64,000 nucleotides of DNA, from positions 34,371-98,370 of the forward strand of contig CAYTPI010000014.1 of the NCBI GenBank assembly GCA_964439625.1, given 5' to 3'. The first letter of the stretch is position 1; the number at the start of each line of letters is the position of its first letter. The notes under the pieces were generated by a model, which was not told the DNA's origin, searched no databases, and saw only the letters and a list, made by a program, of their open reading frames with translations. A program made the position numbers and the translations under genes. Of this stretch, positions 35,014 through 42,634 are shown piece by piece. Origin of the DNA: CAYTPI01 sp964439625 (GTDB taxonomy: Bacteria; Chloroflexota; Anaerolineae; Aggregatilineales; UBA3940).

Positions 35014-35286
35014 TTACGCGCCAATACCCAATGTGGTGGCTGCACCGCTGCTGGCGAAAACAAGAATAATCAACCCCCAGGTCACGTCACGGAAGGCCTT
35101 GGGGTTGTCCTTCTTCCATTCTGAAATGAGTGGAACAGATGAACCAACGTACATAATACCCAAACCAAGCAGGCCGATAACGGCAAAGGTTGCTGAGACA
35201 GCAACGAGCAGGTCGGAGATGTTGTTGATGAAATCTTCGATTGCTGTGAATGGATCTTGTAGCAAGAATAAGTAAAGTGCGAGCAT
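35014..35286 (-). CDS. VirB2/TrbC-like pilin, copy 1
   Basis: 90 aa. A short hydrophobic N-terminus (LALYLFLLQDP) is followed by two membrane helices (about 26-50 and 69-88) joined by a basic loop (SEWKKDNPKAFRDV). This is the topology of VirB2/TrbC and T4SS pilins; the N-terminal signal is shorter than usual and may not be cleaved. GGAGG lies ~8 bases before the ATG. It is 86/90 identical to copy 2 just upstream (differences A3S, F7L, N21T, D60N). Pilin subunits polymerise into the pilus or channel lining after being extracted from the membrane by VirB4. Confidence 0.75.
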   Translation of the reverse strand: MLALYLFLLQDPFTAIEDFINNISDLLVAVSATFAVIGLLGLGIMYVGSSVPLISEWKKDNPKAFRDVTWGLIILVFASSGAATTLGIGA

Positions 35287-35324
35287 TTTTATCCTCCGGG
35301 GGCAACCCCTAAAAAGTAAGAAAT

Positions 35325-35346
35325 GACTGACTCTCTCAAGTCAGCC
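35325..35346 (-). other. Stem-loop between the tandem pilin genes
   Basis: GGCTGACT/AGTCAGTC arms (one G-U pair) around a 6-base loop at the same place, relative to copy 2, as the terminator after copy 1; the T tract here is broken (ATTTCTTACTTTTT), so partial read-through into copy 1 is expected. Confidence 0.5.
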
Positions 35347-35377
35347 ATTAGTGGTGAAGTTGTTTTGCGTCAAGCGA

Positions 35378-35650
35378 TTACGCGCCAATACCCAGTGTGG
35401 TGGCTGCGCCGCTGCTGGCGAAAACAAGAATAATCAAACCCCAGGTCACATCACGGAAGGCCTTGGGGTTGTTCTTCTTCCATTCTGAAATGAGTGGAAC
35501 AGATGAACCAACGTACATAATACCCAGACCAAGCAGACCGATAACGGCAAAAGTCGCTGAGACAGCAACAAGTAGGTCAGAGATGTTAGTAATGAAGTCT
35601 TCGATTGCTGTGAATGGATCCTGTAACAAGAGTAAGTACAATGAGAGCAT
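35378..35650 (-). CDS. VirB2/TrbC-like pilin, copy 2
   Basis: 90 aa, first of the tandem pair in the direction of transcription. Same two-helix hairpin topology as copy 1, with KKNNPKAF in the basic loop instead of KKDNPKAF. GGAGG lies ~10 bases before the ATG, and a good promoter lies 60-90 bases upstream. With its own promoter and a terminator after copy 1, the pair forms a separate transcript, which fits a subunit needed in many copies. The alternative, a TrbC-like channel protein without a pilus, cannot be excluded from sequence. Confidence 0.75.
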   Translation of the reverse strand: MLSLYLLLLQDPFTAIEDFITNISDLLVAVSATFAVIGLLGLGIMYVGSSVPLISEWKKNNPKAFRDVTWGLIILVFASSGAATTLGIGA

Positions 35651-35713
35651 GGGTTGTTATCCTCCAAGTAGCTCCGAAAAAGAACGATCAAATCTATACC
35701 ACGATTGAATAAG

Positions 35714-35742
35714 TTTGTACTACAGGTAGTGGGATATGTCAA
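35714..35742 (-). promoter_or_regulatory. Predicted sigma70-type promoter of the pilin pair
   Basis: On the minus strand a consensus -35 TTGACA (35742-35737) is spaced 17 bases from TACAAA (35719-35714, four of six matches to TATAAT). The predicted start lies about 57 bases before the first pilin's ATG. Confidence 0.5.
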
Positions 35743-35900
35743 TATATCTCAGCGAAGTTTACAATATCTTCAAACTTGTTTTGACCCTATGATCTATTGA
35801 CTAAACCAAAAGCACATCTTAAATAATCTGTCGGCAAAGAAGCATATTTTGGGTCGCGATATTTTGACTTGTACTGTTGCATTATATAACCCATATTTAG

Positions 35901-37232
35901 TTACTCATTAATATCCCAAGTGCGAAATTCAATCTCAATTGTACTGTCATACTCTCGAACGTTGACCCAGCCGATATTACCTTCTGACGACGTGTAACAC
36001 AGATAGGTGCCTTCTGGCATTTGTACCGCGTCCTCTGTATTGATAATGTTATCGTCTGATTTTTCTGCCGTACGGCATTCTTCGATTGCCGGTTGGCGCC
36101 CCCCCATCACCCGGAAAGTAGCGTCATTTTGCGGGTCAAGGGTGCGGTTGGGCTCGGTTACCGTCCAGAGGAAATCTGTCTCGGAATTGCAATCAGTTGT
36201 TGAACCGACTGTGTCGAGTTCGGCACAGGTGCCCGGCCCCACATCGAAGATGCCGAAGCGCAGCAAGTCGGCCTTGTTGATCGTCAATGTTTCTTCGCGG
36301 ACGTTATTAGCCTCGTTTGCTTCGTTGACTACTGTATCACTGTCCACTGTTAACACGGTGTCGAATGTGCCAACGTCTGTGAAACTCAGGTTTAGTGTGA
36401 TGGCGCGTGTCTCTTGCGGTGGGATTGCTGGTATTTCAGCCTCGATATCATCCTGATTTTGAATGTCGGCAAACAGAGTGGACGCTCCTGAAATTGTTTC
36501 GCCACGGTTGAGAACCACGATGCGCATTTCGAAGGGCTCTGCTTCATACTGTCTGTCTGGAAGCGCCACGCTGGTGATCAATAGATCAGGGCGTGTGTCG
36601 TCTGGGTCAAGTGTCTCTTCGACCGTTGGTGTGGCTTGTGGCGTCGCTGTTGCTGACGCCACCACGACGATTTCCGCAAAGAACTCTGTACCGAACAACT
36701 CCCCGCTGGGAAGCTGCATCCGCCAAAAGCTGCGGTATAGGCCCGGCTCTTTCGGGGCAGTCATCTGTACAGTGATATCGGTGGTGGTGCCGGGCGCAGC
36801 CGCAAACACACTGACGGCTGCTGGTGCGCCAAACTGCCCACCGCGTGTGTAGACCAACTGCGTGCCCGCAGGCCATGCAATTGTACCGCTGTTAGAGACC
36901 CGCCATGTTTTGCTAAAAGTGGCTCCGCCTTCAAACTGAGTGCCATCTGGGACGGTTACATCTTCAATGAAGCTGGCGTTGAAGCCATCGGTTGTTGAAG
37001 AGACATCATCCATCGTCTCGTCGAACATTTCTTCCGCCATGCCCTCACCCGGCTCAGGTTCTTCTGTCGCCTGCTCTGTTGCTGTTGGGGGTAAACTGAT
37101 CGTCGGTGTTGGTACGATTGTTGGCGTGGGGATGGTACTGGCGGCTCCTGGTGCGTTACATGCGATGGTTGCCAGTAGCAGCACGCTTAAAGCGCTTATT
37201 ACTGGGCGAAACAGACCTTTTTGAATGTTCAC
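35901..37232 (-). CDS. Lipoprotein with NBR1-Ig-like and CARDB-like domains
   Basis: 443 aa from a GTG at 37232, chosen because AAAGGAG lies ~6 bases upstream and it yields a standard signal peptide with lipobox TIAC (Cys25); an upstream GTG at 37259 in the same frame lies ahead of that ribosome site. Residues ~85-190 match the NBR1 Ig-like fold (FSKTWRVSNSGTIAWPAGT, PGTTTDITVQMTAP, GLYRSFWRMQ). A TPQATPT linker precedes a CARDB-like domain (~215-320: RPDLLITSVALP, NRGETISGAS, VNEANEANNVREETL). The C-terminal ~110 residues contain cysteines and no named domain. It is the first gene of the secretion array and anchored outside the membrane; it could be a pilus-associated or cell-surface binding protein. 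Confidence 0.8.
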   Translation of the reverse strand: MNIQKGLFRPVISALSVLLLATIACNAPGAASTIPTPTIVPTPTISLPPTATEQATEEPEPGEGMAEEMFDETMDDVSSTTDGFNASFIEDVTVPDGTQFEGGATFSKTWRVSNSGTIAWPAGTQLVYTRGGQFGAPAAVSVFAAAPGTTTDITVQMTAPKEPGLYRSFWRMQLPSGELFGTEFFAEIVVVASATATPQATPTVEETLDPDDTRPDLLITSVALPDRQYEAEPFEMRIVVLNRGETISGASTLFADIQNQDDIEAEIPAIPPQETRAITLNLSFTDVGTFDTVLTVDSDTVVNEANEANNVREETLTINKADLLRFGIFDVGPGTCAELDTVGSTTDCNSETDFLWTVTEPNRTLDPQNDATFRVMGGRQPAIEECRTAEKSDDNIINTEDAVQMPEGTYLCYTSSEGNIGWVNVREYDSTIEIEFRTWDINE

Positions 37233-37283
37233 TACGGACTCCTTTGCCAGGTGGCCCACGTCAGGCTCAAATTGATTATCACC

Positions 37284-37312
37284 ATCATACAGATGGAGAG
37301 AGTTGGGCGCAA
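37284..37312 (-). promoter_or_regulatory. Predicted promoter of the lipoprotein gene
   Basis: On the minus strand TTGCGC (37312-37307), a 17-base spacer, then TATGAT (37289-37284, five of six matches). The predicted transcription start is about 45 bases before the GTG at 37232. Confidence 0.45.
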
Positions 37313-37317
37313 TTGTG

Positions 37318-37611
37318 TTAGTTCACATGGATGACTTCAACACGATGTTGCAGCACATCGATATCGGGTCGGTTGTACTCTACCCAGTAAACAGCCTTCT
37401 CTAGCACGTTGTTAGCATGCTTGCTGCTGTTACTTGTGACGGAAATCCCAAGGGTGGCAGATTGCCACACGTCATTGAGAGCAACTTCTGCACAAGAGAC
37501 GTTAAACTCTTTGTGCAAGCGGGCGATAATGCTCTTGAGGATACGTCGTTTCGCTTTCAGTGAATGAACACCTGGTAAATACAATTCAACAATACAACAA
37601 CCAACAACCAT
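37318..37611 (-). CDS. DUF503 (YlxP-like) family protein
   Basis: 97 aa from the ATG at 37611; upstream in-frame codons (to 37701) read as unlikely protein, and DUF503 proteins are about 90-100 aa and begin with a short hydrophobic strand as here (MVVGCCIVELYLPG). The family signature HSLKAKRRILKSIIARLHKEFNVSCAEV is clear in its first part, followed by WQSATLGISVTS. YlxP-like proteins are often encoded near nusA-infB-rbfA and are thought to act in ribosome or RNA function; no such neighbour is here. Biochemical role unsettled. Confidence 0.85.
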   Translation of the reverse strand: MVVGCCIVELYLPGVHSLKAKRRILKSIIARLHKEFNVSCAEVALNDVWQSATLGISVTSNSSKHANNVLEKAVYWVEYNRPDIDVLQHRVEVIHVN

Positions 37612-37794
37612 AGAAATTTTATTGTATGAGGAATGGCTTTCAACAAGGGGAATTGTAGCGCACTTGTGCCAAGCTGACTGGAACGATAGCCTAGGCAGCA
37701 TTCTCTGCCACTCACTTGCAGCTTGGCAGTTTGATGATTTAACCGACCTCGAATAGATTCATGGCAACCACGGCTACCATATTAGATACCGCAC

Positions 37795-38667
37795 ATGCCT
37801 GAGAACAGTACTGGTTTTGAGCCATCCATCAGTCAGACGCAGCAATCATCGCCAGAGGCGACTGGTAACGAGCCAGCGCTGGCGATTGACGCCGCCTTGC
37901 TCGATCTCCTGACCGCCCTAGAAAGCCACAACCCCGTCGAGCGAGAAGCGGCTATCGAACTCTTCGCCGAAATGGACGACCGTGCGCTGCCCGCACTGCT
38001 TCGCGGTCTGCGAGCCAACAATCGGGTGGCACAGTTAGGCGCTGTACGCGCTATTCAATTGATCGCCGATGACGTGATGATCCCGCATTTGCTCAAGGTA
38101 ATGGGCCAAGATGATTGGTTGGATTGGGCGGTGGTTCGGGCGGTTCTCTCATTAGGTAAAGCTGGTGAAGAAGCCTTGATTGCGCGCTTTGAGGCTGGCA
38201 CCGGCGCGGCTTTGGCGCGGCAGTTAAATGACTCTGCTGCGGATGCCAGCATCCGGCGGTTAGAGAACAAAATACTGAAGCGCTATGAGCATGATGTTCA
38301 CCAACTAATGAAGCTGTATCGCTACCGCCCTAGTAGTTCAATCTTGCAGCAATCAATCGTCGAACTGGGTGAACCAGCCGTCCACGTTTTATTGCGCGCC
38401 TTTCATAATGCCCAGTATGCCCCATGGGAAACCAGTGTCTTGATGCTGCGAACCCTGCTACACGTTACAGATAGCACCCTATGCCATGAGGTGATCAATA
38501 CCATTCATCGTTTTTATGCCCAGCGCCGCACGCTGCGTAACGTCAGTAATGTTGAATATTGGCTGTGGCAGGTAGAATATCAACACAATGACGTTGCTGT
38601 GCGCCACCATGCTGGGCGCGTGCGCCGCCGACTGCGCCAGACCATTCATAAGGGCCTGCGCGCCTAA
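37795..38667 (+). CDS. HEAT-repeat protein
   Basis: 290 aa, all alpha. After a polar ~30-residue lead, consecutive HEAT/PBS-lyase-type helical pairs are visible: DDRALPALLRGLRANN, RVAQLGAVRAIQLIAD, DWAVVRAVLSLGKAGEEAL. Later repeats are weaker and the C-terminus is Arg-rich (GRVRRRLRQTIHKG). No signal peptide or catalytic motif. HEAT solenoids usually serve as protein-binding scaffolds. aroE follows 33 bases downstream on the same strand, so cotranscription is likely, though no functional link is evident. Confidence 0.75.
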   Translation: MPENSTGFEPSISQTQQSSPEATGNEPALAIDAALLDLLTALESHNPVEREAAIELFAEMDDRALPALLRGLRANNRVAQLGAVRAIQLIADDVMIPHLLKVMGQDDWLDWAVVRAVLSLGKAGEEALIARFEAGTGAALARQLNDSAADASIRRLENKILKRYEHDVHQLMKLYRYRPSSSILQQSIVELGEPAVHVLLRAFHNAQYAPWETSVLMLRTLLHVTDSTLCHEVINTIHRFYAQRRTLRNVSNVEYWLWQVEYQHNDVAVRHHAGRVRRRLRQTIHKGLRA

Positions 38668-38700
38668 CCTTCTGATTGAATCACAATAGCTGAGGATGAG

Positions 38701-39510
38701 ATGACACTTCTATCTAAGATGGTCGGTTTGCTGGGTTGGCCCGTTGAACACAGTATTTCCCCCTTGATGCACAACGCTGCCTTTGATGCACTGGAATTGA
38801 ACTGGCACTATGAAGCAGTGCCCGCCCACCCGGACGAACTCCAATCTGCCGTGGCCGAGAAGCTCAGCGAAGGCTACCTCGGCTTTAACGTCACCATTCC
38901 CCATAAAGAAACCGTGCTATACCTCAATGAACTGGCGGAAGTCTCTGAAGATGTCGAGAAACTAGGCGCTGCCAACACCTTGATCCGGCGGGAAGATGGC
39001 AGGCTGCGGGCCGAAAATACCGATTGGCAGGGCTTCGCTGATGATCTGTTCGCCAATAACATCAAAGTACGCGGCGGTGACTGCGTCATTCTGGGGACGG
39101 GCGGCAGTTCAAAAGCGGTTGCTTATGCCCTCAACCGCTTTGACGCAGCCAGCATCACGTATGTCAGCCGCAACCCCACTCGCCGAGATATGATCAGCTA
39201 TGATGACCTTGGCTCACTCGAAGGCCTTCGCTTGATTGTCAACACAACGCCCGTCGGGATGTGGCCTGAGATTCAGGCTTCACCGTGGCCCATGGAACTA
39301 GCACTGCCTACTGGGGCCGCCGTCTACGATTTAATTTACCGACCGCGCATCACCTTATTGATGCAGCAAGCCCAGCGTGACGGGCTGCTGAACGTCAGTG
39401 GGTTGGGCATGTTGGTGCGCCAAGGAGCGCTCTCGTTTGAAATGTGGACGGGCTTAATGCCCCCGATGGACGTGATGAGCAACGCCGCACGCGAGGCGCT
39501 CGGTTACTGA
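38701..39510 (+). CDS. aroE: Shikimate dehydrogenase
   Basis: 269 aa, the normal length. It reduces 3-dehydroshikimate to shikimate with NADPH in aromatic amino-acid synthesis. Visible motifs: substrate-binding SISPLMHNAAF, catalytic lysine in NVTIPHKE, GAANTL, the aspartate in NTDWQGF, the nucleotide loop ILGTGGSSKAVAYAL, and VNTTPVGM; the C-terminal GLGMLVRQGALSFE is also typical. GAGGATGAG sits immediately before the ATG. Its 3' end overlaps that of the convergent response-regulator gene by seven bases. Confidence 0.97.
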   Translation: MTLLSKMVGLLGWPVEHSISPLMHNAAFDALELNWHYEAVPAHPDELQSAVAEKLSEGYLGFNVTIPHKETVLYLNELAEVSEDVEKLGAANTLIRREDGRLRAENTDWQGFADDLFANNIKVRGGDCVILGTGGSSKAVAYALNRFDAASITYVSRNPTRRDMISYDDLGSLEGLRLIVNTTPVGMWPEIQASPWPMELALPTGAAVYDLIYRPRITLLMQQAQRDGLLNVSGLGMLVRQGALSFEMWTGLMPPMDVMSNAAREALGY

Positions 39511-39890
39511 GCAAAGGCGTTGAATGGCTTGTGGATTTTCATCAGGCGCTGCGAAAAATCACTAAGTTGGCGCGGTGACACTGGTTTCAGCAGCACCATA
39601 TCGACAAGATGCTCAAGCTGCATCCCTTGTCCATCTGCCGTGACCAGCATAATCTTGGTGCCATGCGCCCGCAGCCGATCTTGATGCGCTTCTAGAATGT
39701 CACGTCCACTGCGCTCTGGCAGATGCAGGTCGCAGACCAGCACATCTGGCAGGTCGTCACGCTTGAGGCGCTCCATCGCTTGTTGCCCGTAGTTGATGAT
39801 CTCGGTTTGGAAGCCCGCTGACCGCAGTGTTAGGTCAAAGATTGCGGAAATATCGTAGTTATCTTCGATAATGAGTGCTGTTGGTTTCAT
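39504..39890 (-). CDS. Stand-alone response-regulator receiver domain
   Basis: 128 aa, a single CheY-like receiver without an output domain. Conserved residues are present: the acidic pair in IIEDN, the phospho-acceptor Asp in VLVCDLHLPERSG, the Thr of MLVTAD and the Lys of LLKPVS. No histidine kinase is adjacent, so the partner is unknown. It is convergent with aroE and overlaps its end by seven bases. Confidence 0.9.
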   Translation of the reverse strand: MKPTALIIEDNYDISAIFDLTLRSAGFQTEIINYGQQAMERLKRDDLPDVLVCDLHLPERSGRDILEAHQDRLRAHGTKIMLVTADGQGMQLEHLVDMVLLKPVSPRQLSDFSQRLMKIHKPFNAFAQ

Positions 39891-40010
39891 GGTGGAACTT
39901 TCCTATCCTAATAACAAGTTGTTACACGCTGTCATAGATGTGTTATATTCAAGCGTTGGAAATATACCATCAAACGCCTCGAGTCACCGTGAAAAAGTCA
40001 TGAATAAACG

Positions 40011-40481
40011 CTAGGTGTCAGGCTTTGTCAGCAAGTGTTCCATCCAGCGCCACTGGGCGCTAGGCTCTCGCTCTGGCAAGGTGGCGTAGGCTTCGCCATC
40101 ACCGGTGCGCCAAGCATGTAGGCGCTTGAAGGCGTAGGTCGCCAGTGCCACCCCGAAAGCAGCTCCCTTAGGGGACTTGATTGCGGCGTGATATACCAAT
40201 TGATACGCGGGGTTCTTGTCATCCGCAAGGCGCAGCGTGTGCTCACCCTCAATGATCTCGTAGGCCATGAGCTGGTCGGCAAGCTCACTGAGGCCCTCCG
40301 CTTGCAGCCCACGTGCTTGCAGCAGTGCTACAGCTTGGAGCGGCGTCTTGTCCGCTGGGTTTAACTGATCATAGAGGGGCAGCACACCCTCAGTCAGGTC
40401 ACAAGCGAAGGCCAGTAAAATGGGGTCAGGTGCGGTGGCGATCAACTGCTTGAGTTTAGAAAAGGCGAACGTACTTCTCAC
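40011..40481 (-). CDS. Imm-5-like helical protein, coupled to xylB
   Basis: About 156 aa from a GTG at 40481 that overlaps the xylB stop (GTGA); an ATG at 40496 inside xylB is an alternative. The protein is all-helical, with LLAFACDLTEGVLPLYDQ, NPADKTPLQAVALL and FGVALATYAFKRLHAW segments. That pattern, an acidic helix followed by a PxDKxPxxAV helix and a late A-Y-A helix, resembles the Imm-5-like 'putative immunity protein' family, but it is recognised only by eye. No matching toxin is nearby. Third gene of a tightly coupled operon with hpt and xylB. Confidence 0.5.
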   Translation of the reverse strand: MRSTFAFSKLKQLIATAPDPILLAFACDLTEGVLPLYDQLNPADKTPLQAVALLQARGLQAEGLSELADQLMAYEIIEGEHTLRLADDKNPAYQLVYHAAIKSPKGAAFGVALATYAFKRLHAWRTGDGEAYATLPEREPSAQWRWMEHLLTKPDT

Positions 40482-41974
40482 GCTTTTGGCTCCCATGCCG
40501 CCCGGAGCGCGGGATAGAATGCACGCCATTGTGGGTAAATCTCACGGTAACGGGCGTGGTTCTCCATGTTTGGCTCAGTAACGTCTTCAATTGGCGGCAG
40601 CCAACCCATAATGACTGGATAGCCCGGCAAGATTTTTGCGCCGATCATCGCCAGAAGCGCGGCTCCGGTTGCGGTGCGTTCACGGGCTTGGGGTCGGTGC
40701 AGCGGCACGCCAAGCACGTCGGCTAGAATTTGACGCCACACAGGCGACGACAGCCCATTGCCTGATGCCAACAGTTGGTCAACGCTGCCATTGACCTCGC
40801 GCATGGTTTCGATGATATGTAGGATGCCGAAGCTGACGCCTTCCATCACAGCGCGGGCGACGTGCCCACGACTATGGCGCAGGCGCAATCCGTTCAGACT
40901 ACCGCTGGCGGTTGGATCCATAATCGGTGAGCGTTCGCCCGAAAGGTACGGCAAGAAGTACAACCCCTCACTTCCCACAGCGATTGCTGCGGCTTCGGCG
41001 GAAAGCTGCGCAAACGCAGCGGGATCGGCGGACATACTCAGTAGGTCGCGCAGCCAGCGCAGCGACAGGCCTGCGTTCAGCATGGCACCGAGCATGTACC
41101 AGCCGCGGGTGGTGCTGTGGCAGAAGGTATGCAACCGACCTTGTGGATCAGTGAAATAGTCAGCGAGGGGCGCAAATATCTGACCACCGCTGCCAATCGT
41201 GATTGCTGCGCGGCCCGCTTCAAACAGGTTGTTTGCTACCGCTTGCCCTACTTGATCGGCACAGCCAGCTACCACCGGTATCCCCGAGGGCAGCCCCAAC
41301 GTCTTGGCGGCTTCTTGTGTGAGGTGCCCGACCACGTCAATTGGGTTGTTGACCTGCGGGAAGATACTAAATGGCAGCCCCAACCCCTCGATGATCTCCT
41401 GAGACCAAACACGCTCACGTACATCAAACAGGGCCGTGCCGGAAGCATCGGTCCAGTCGGTGCCGGTGGAGCCCGTCAGGCGCAGGCGCAGGTAGTCCTT
41501 GGGTAAGAAACAGTGGCGAGTCTTATTTAAGATGTCTGGTTCATTTTGCTTGAGCCACAGTAAGGTTGACCCCATAAAGCCAGCCGCTGGGGCGGTACCC
41601 GCTATCGCTGTGAACCGTGCCATACCAAACTGCGCGACGATTTCCGTCACTTGGGCCGCTGCTCGCTGATCAGGCCAAATGATGGCAGGTTGTATGGGTG
41701 CTAAATCCTCACCCAACAAGACCGTGCCGTGCATTTGCCCCGTCAGGCCGATTGCCTCGATCTCAACGGAGGCCTGAGTCAGCGCATCGCGGGTGGCTTT
41801 AGCAGCCGAACGCCACCATGTGGCTGGGTGTTGCAGCGCAATCCCAACGCTCGGTGACGAGATTGGGTAGTCGGCGCTGGCAATGCTCAGTGGCTCCCCA
41901 CGGCGGTTGACAACTGCCGTCTTGACGCTGGATGTTCCCAGATCAATGGCAAGGGTGGCAGGGGTTGGCTTCAC
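40478..41974 (-). CDS. xylB: Xylulokinase-type FGGY carbohydrate kinase
   Basis: 498 aa from a GTG at 41974 that overlaps the hpt stop by four bases; an upstream in-frame start would lie inside hpt and extend the protein beyond the family's usual ~490-500 aa. It phosphorylates D-xylulose, or a related ketose, with ATP. Motifs: phosphate-1 IDLGTSSVKTAVV, GLTGQMHG (xylulokinase type), WPDQRA, DASGTALFDV, and the second ATP lobe GSGGQIFAP and GNGLSSPVWRQILADVLG. No xylA or sugar transporter lies nearby, so the true sugar is uncertain. Coupling to hpt is unusual. Confidence 0.88.
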   Translation of the reverse strand: MKPTPATLAIDLGTSSVKTAVVNRRGEPLSIASADYPISSPSVGIALQHPATWWRSAAKATRDALTQASVEIEAIGLTGQMHGTVLLGEDLAPIQPAIIWPDQRAAAQVTEIVAQFGMARFTAIAGTAPAAGFMGSTLLWLKQNEPDILNKTRHCFLPKDYLRLRLTGSTGTDWTDASGTALFDVRERVWSQEIIEGLGLPFSIFPQVNNPIDVVGHLTQEAAKTLGLPSGIPVVAGCADQVGQAVANNLFEAGRAAITIGSGGQIFAPLADYFTDPQGRLHTFCHSTTRGWYMLGAMLNAGLSLRWLRDLLSMSADPAAFAQLSAEAAAIAVGSEGLYFLPYLSGERSPIMDPTASGSLNGLRLRHSRGHVARAVMEGVSFGILHIIETMREVNGSVDQLLASGNGLSSPVWRQILADVLGVPLHRPQARERTATGAALLAMIGAKILPGYPVIMGWLPPIEDVTEPNMENHARYREIYPQWRAFYPALRAAWEPKA

Positions 41975-42525
41975 TCGTAGACCTCTGGTTTTAGGATACC
42001 GATGTATGGCAGTGTCCGGCACATGTCGTTGTAGTCCAGCCCATAGCCGACGACCCACACGTTCGGAATGGTAAAACCGAGATAATCGGTGGTGTTATCT
42101 ACTTGCGTGCGCTCGGGCTTGTGCAGTAAGACGCAGGTCGAGACACTCCATGGTTGGCGGGCTTTGAAGGTGCGGATTAAGTAGTCGAGGGTGTAGCCGG
42201 TGTCGAGAATGTCCTCCACGATGATCACATCGCGGCCTGTCATCGGGAGGCGCGTATCCATGATCATGCGGACAACGCCCCTGCTGTCCGTCCCCGCTGA
42301 ATAGCTTGAAAGGGCGACAAAATCAACGGCATGTGGCACCGTGAGCTGGCGCGTCAGGTCGGACATAAACATGAAGGCACCCTTCAGCACCCCGACGATC
42401 AGCAAGCCTTGGGTGTCGGCGTAGTCAAGGTTGATCTGCTCGGCGATCTCAGAGACACGCTTCTGGATGGTCATTTCATCTAGTAAAATCGACTGGACTT
42501 CTGCTGGGAGTTCTTTTTCAAGCAA
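41971..42525 (-). CDS. hpt: Hypoxanthine phosphoribosyltransferase
   Basis: 184 aa from a TTG at 42525, preferred because AAAGGA lies ~6 bases upstream and the length matches the family (about 180); an ATG at 42567 would add 14 residues. It salvages hypoxanthine/guanine with PRPP. Motifs: the PRPP loop VIIVEDILDTGYTLDYL, the flexible-loop SSYSAGTDSRG, GVLKGAFMFMSDL and the base-binding VVGYGLDYND. It is the first gene of an operon with xylB and the Imm-5-like gene, divergent from menE. Confidence 0.93.
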   Translation of the reverse strand: MLEKELPAEVQSILLDEMTIQKRVSEIAEQINLDYADTQGLLIVGVLKGAFMFMSDLTRQLTVPHAVDFVALSSYSAGTDSRGVVRMIMDTRLPMTGRDVIIVEDILDTGYTLDYLIRTFKARQPWSVSTCVLLHKPERTQVDNTTDYLGFTIPNVWVVGYGLDYNDMCRTLPYIGILKPEVYE

Positions 42526-42634
42526 GGTATATCCTTTCGACAAAACATTCCCATCATACCAGAACATGTCCGATAAGTCGCCCCCTTGCTACAATCGAAC
42601 CAGCGCACTGAAACGAACGTCACAAAGGACTGCT

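Larger units (their letters stand above)
34986..35650 (-). repeat. Tandem direct repeat of the pilin unit, period 364 bp
   Basis: The segments 34986-35286 and 35350-35650 are near-identical over the whole gene and its 3' flank, displaced by 364 bases. The match continues past the stop codon into the shared sequence ending GCCATTAGTGGTGAAG, which shows a recent tandem duplication. Confidence 0.85.

Noticed and set aside
1077..37232. The secretion array as an integrative conjugative element
   Set aside because: I could find no relaxase, integrase, tRNA-borne attachment site or flanking direct repeats in the window. Absence within the window is not proof, but there is no positive evidence.
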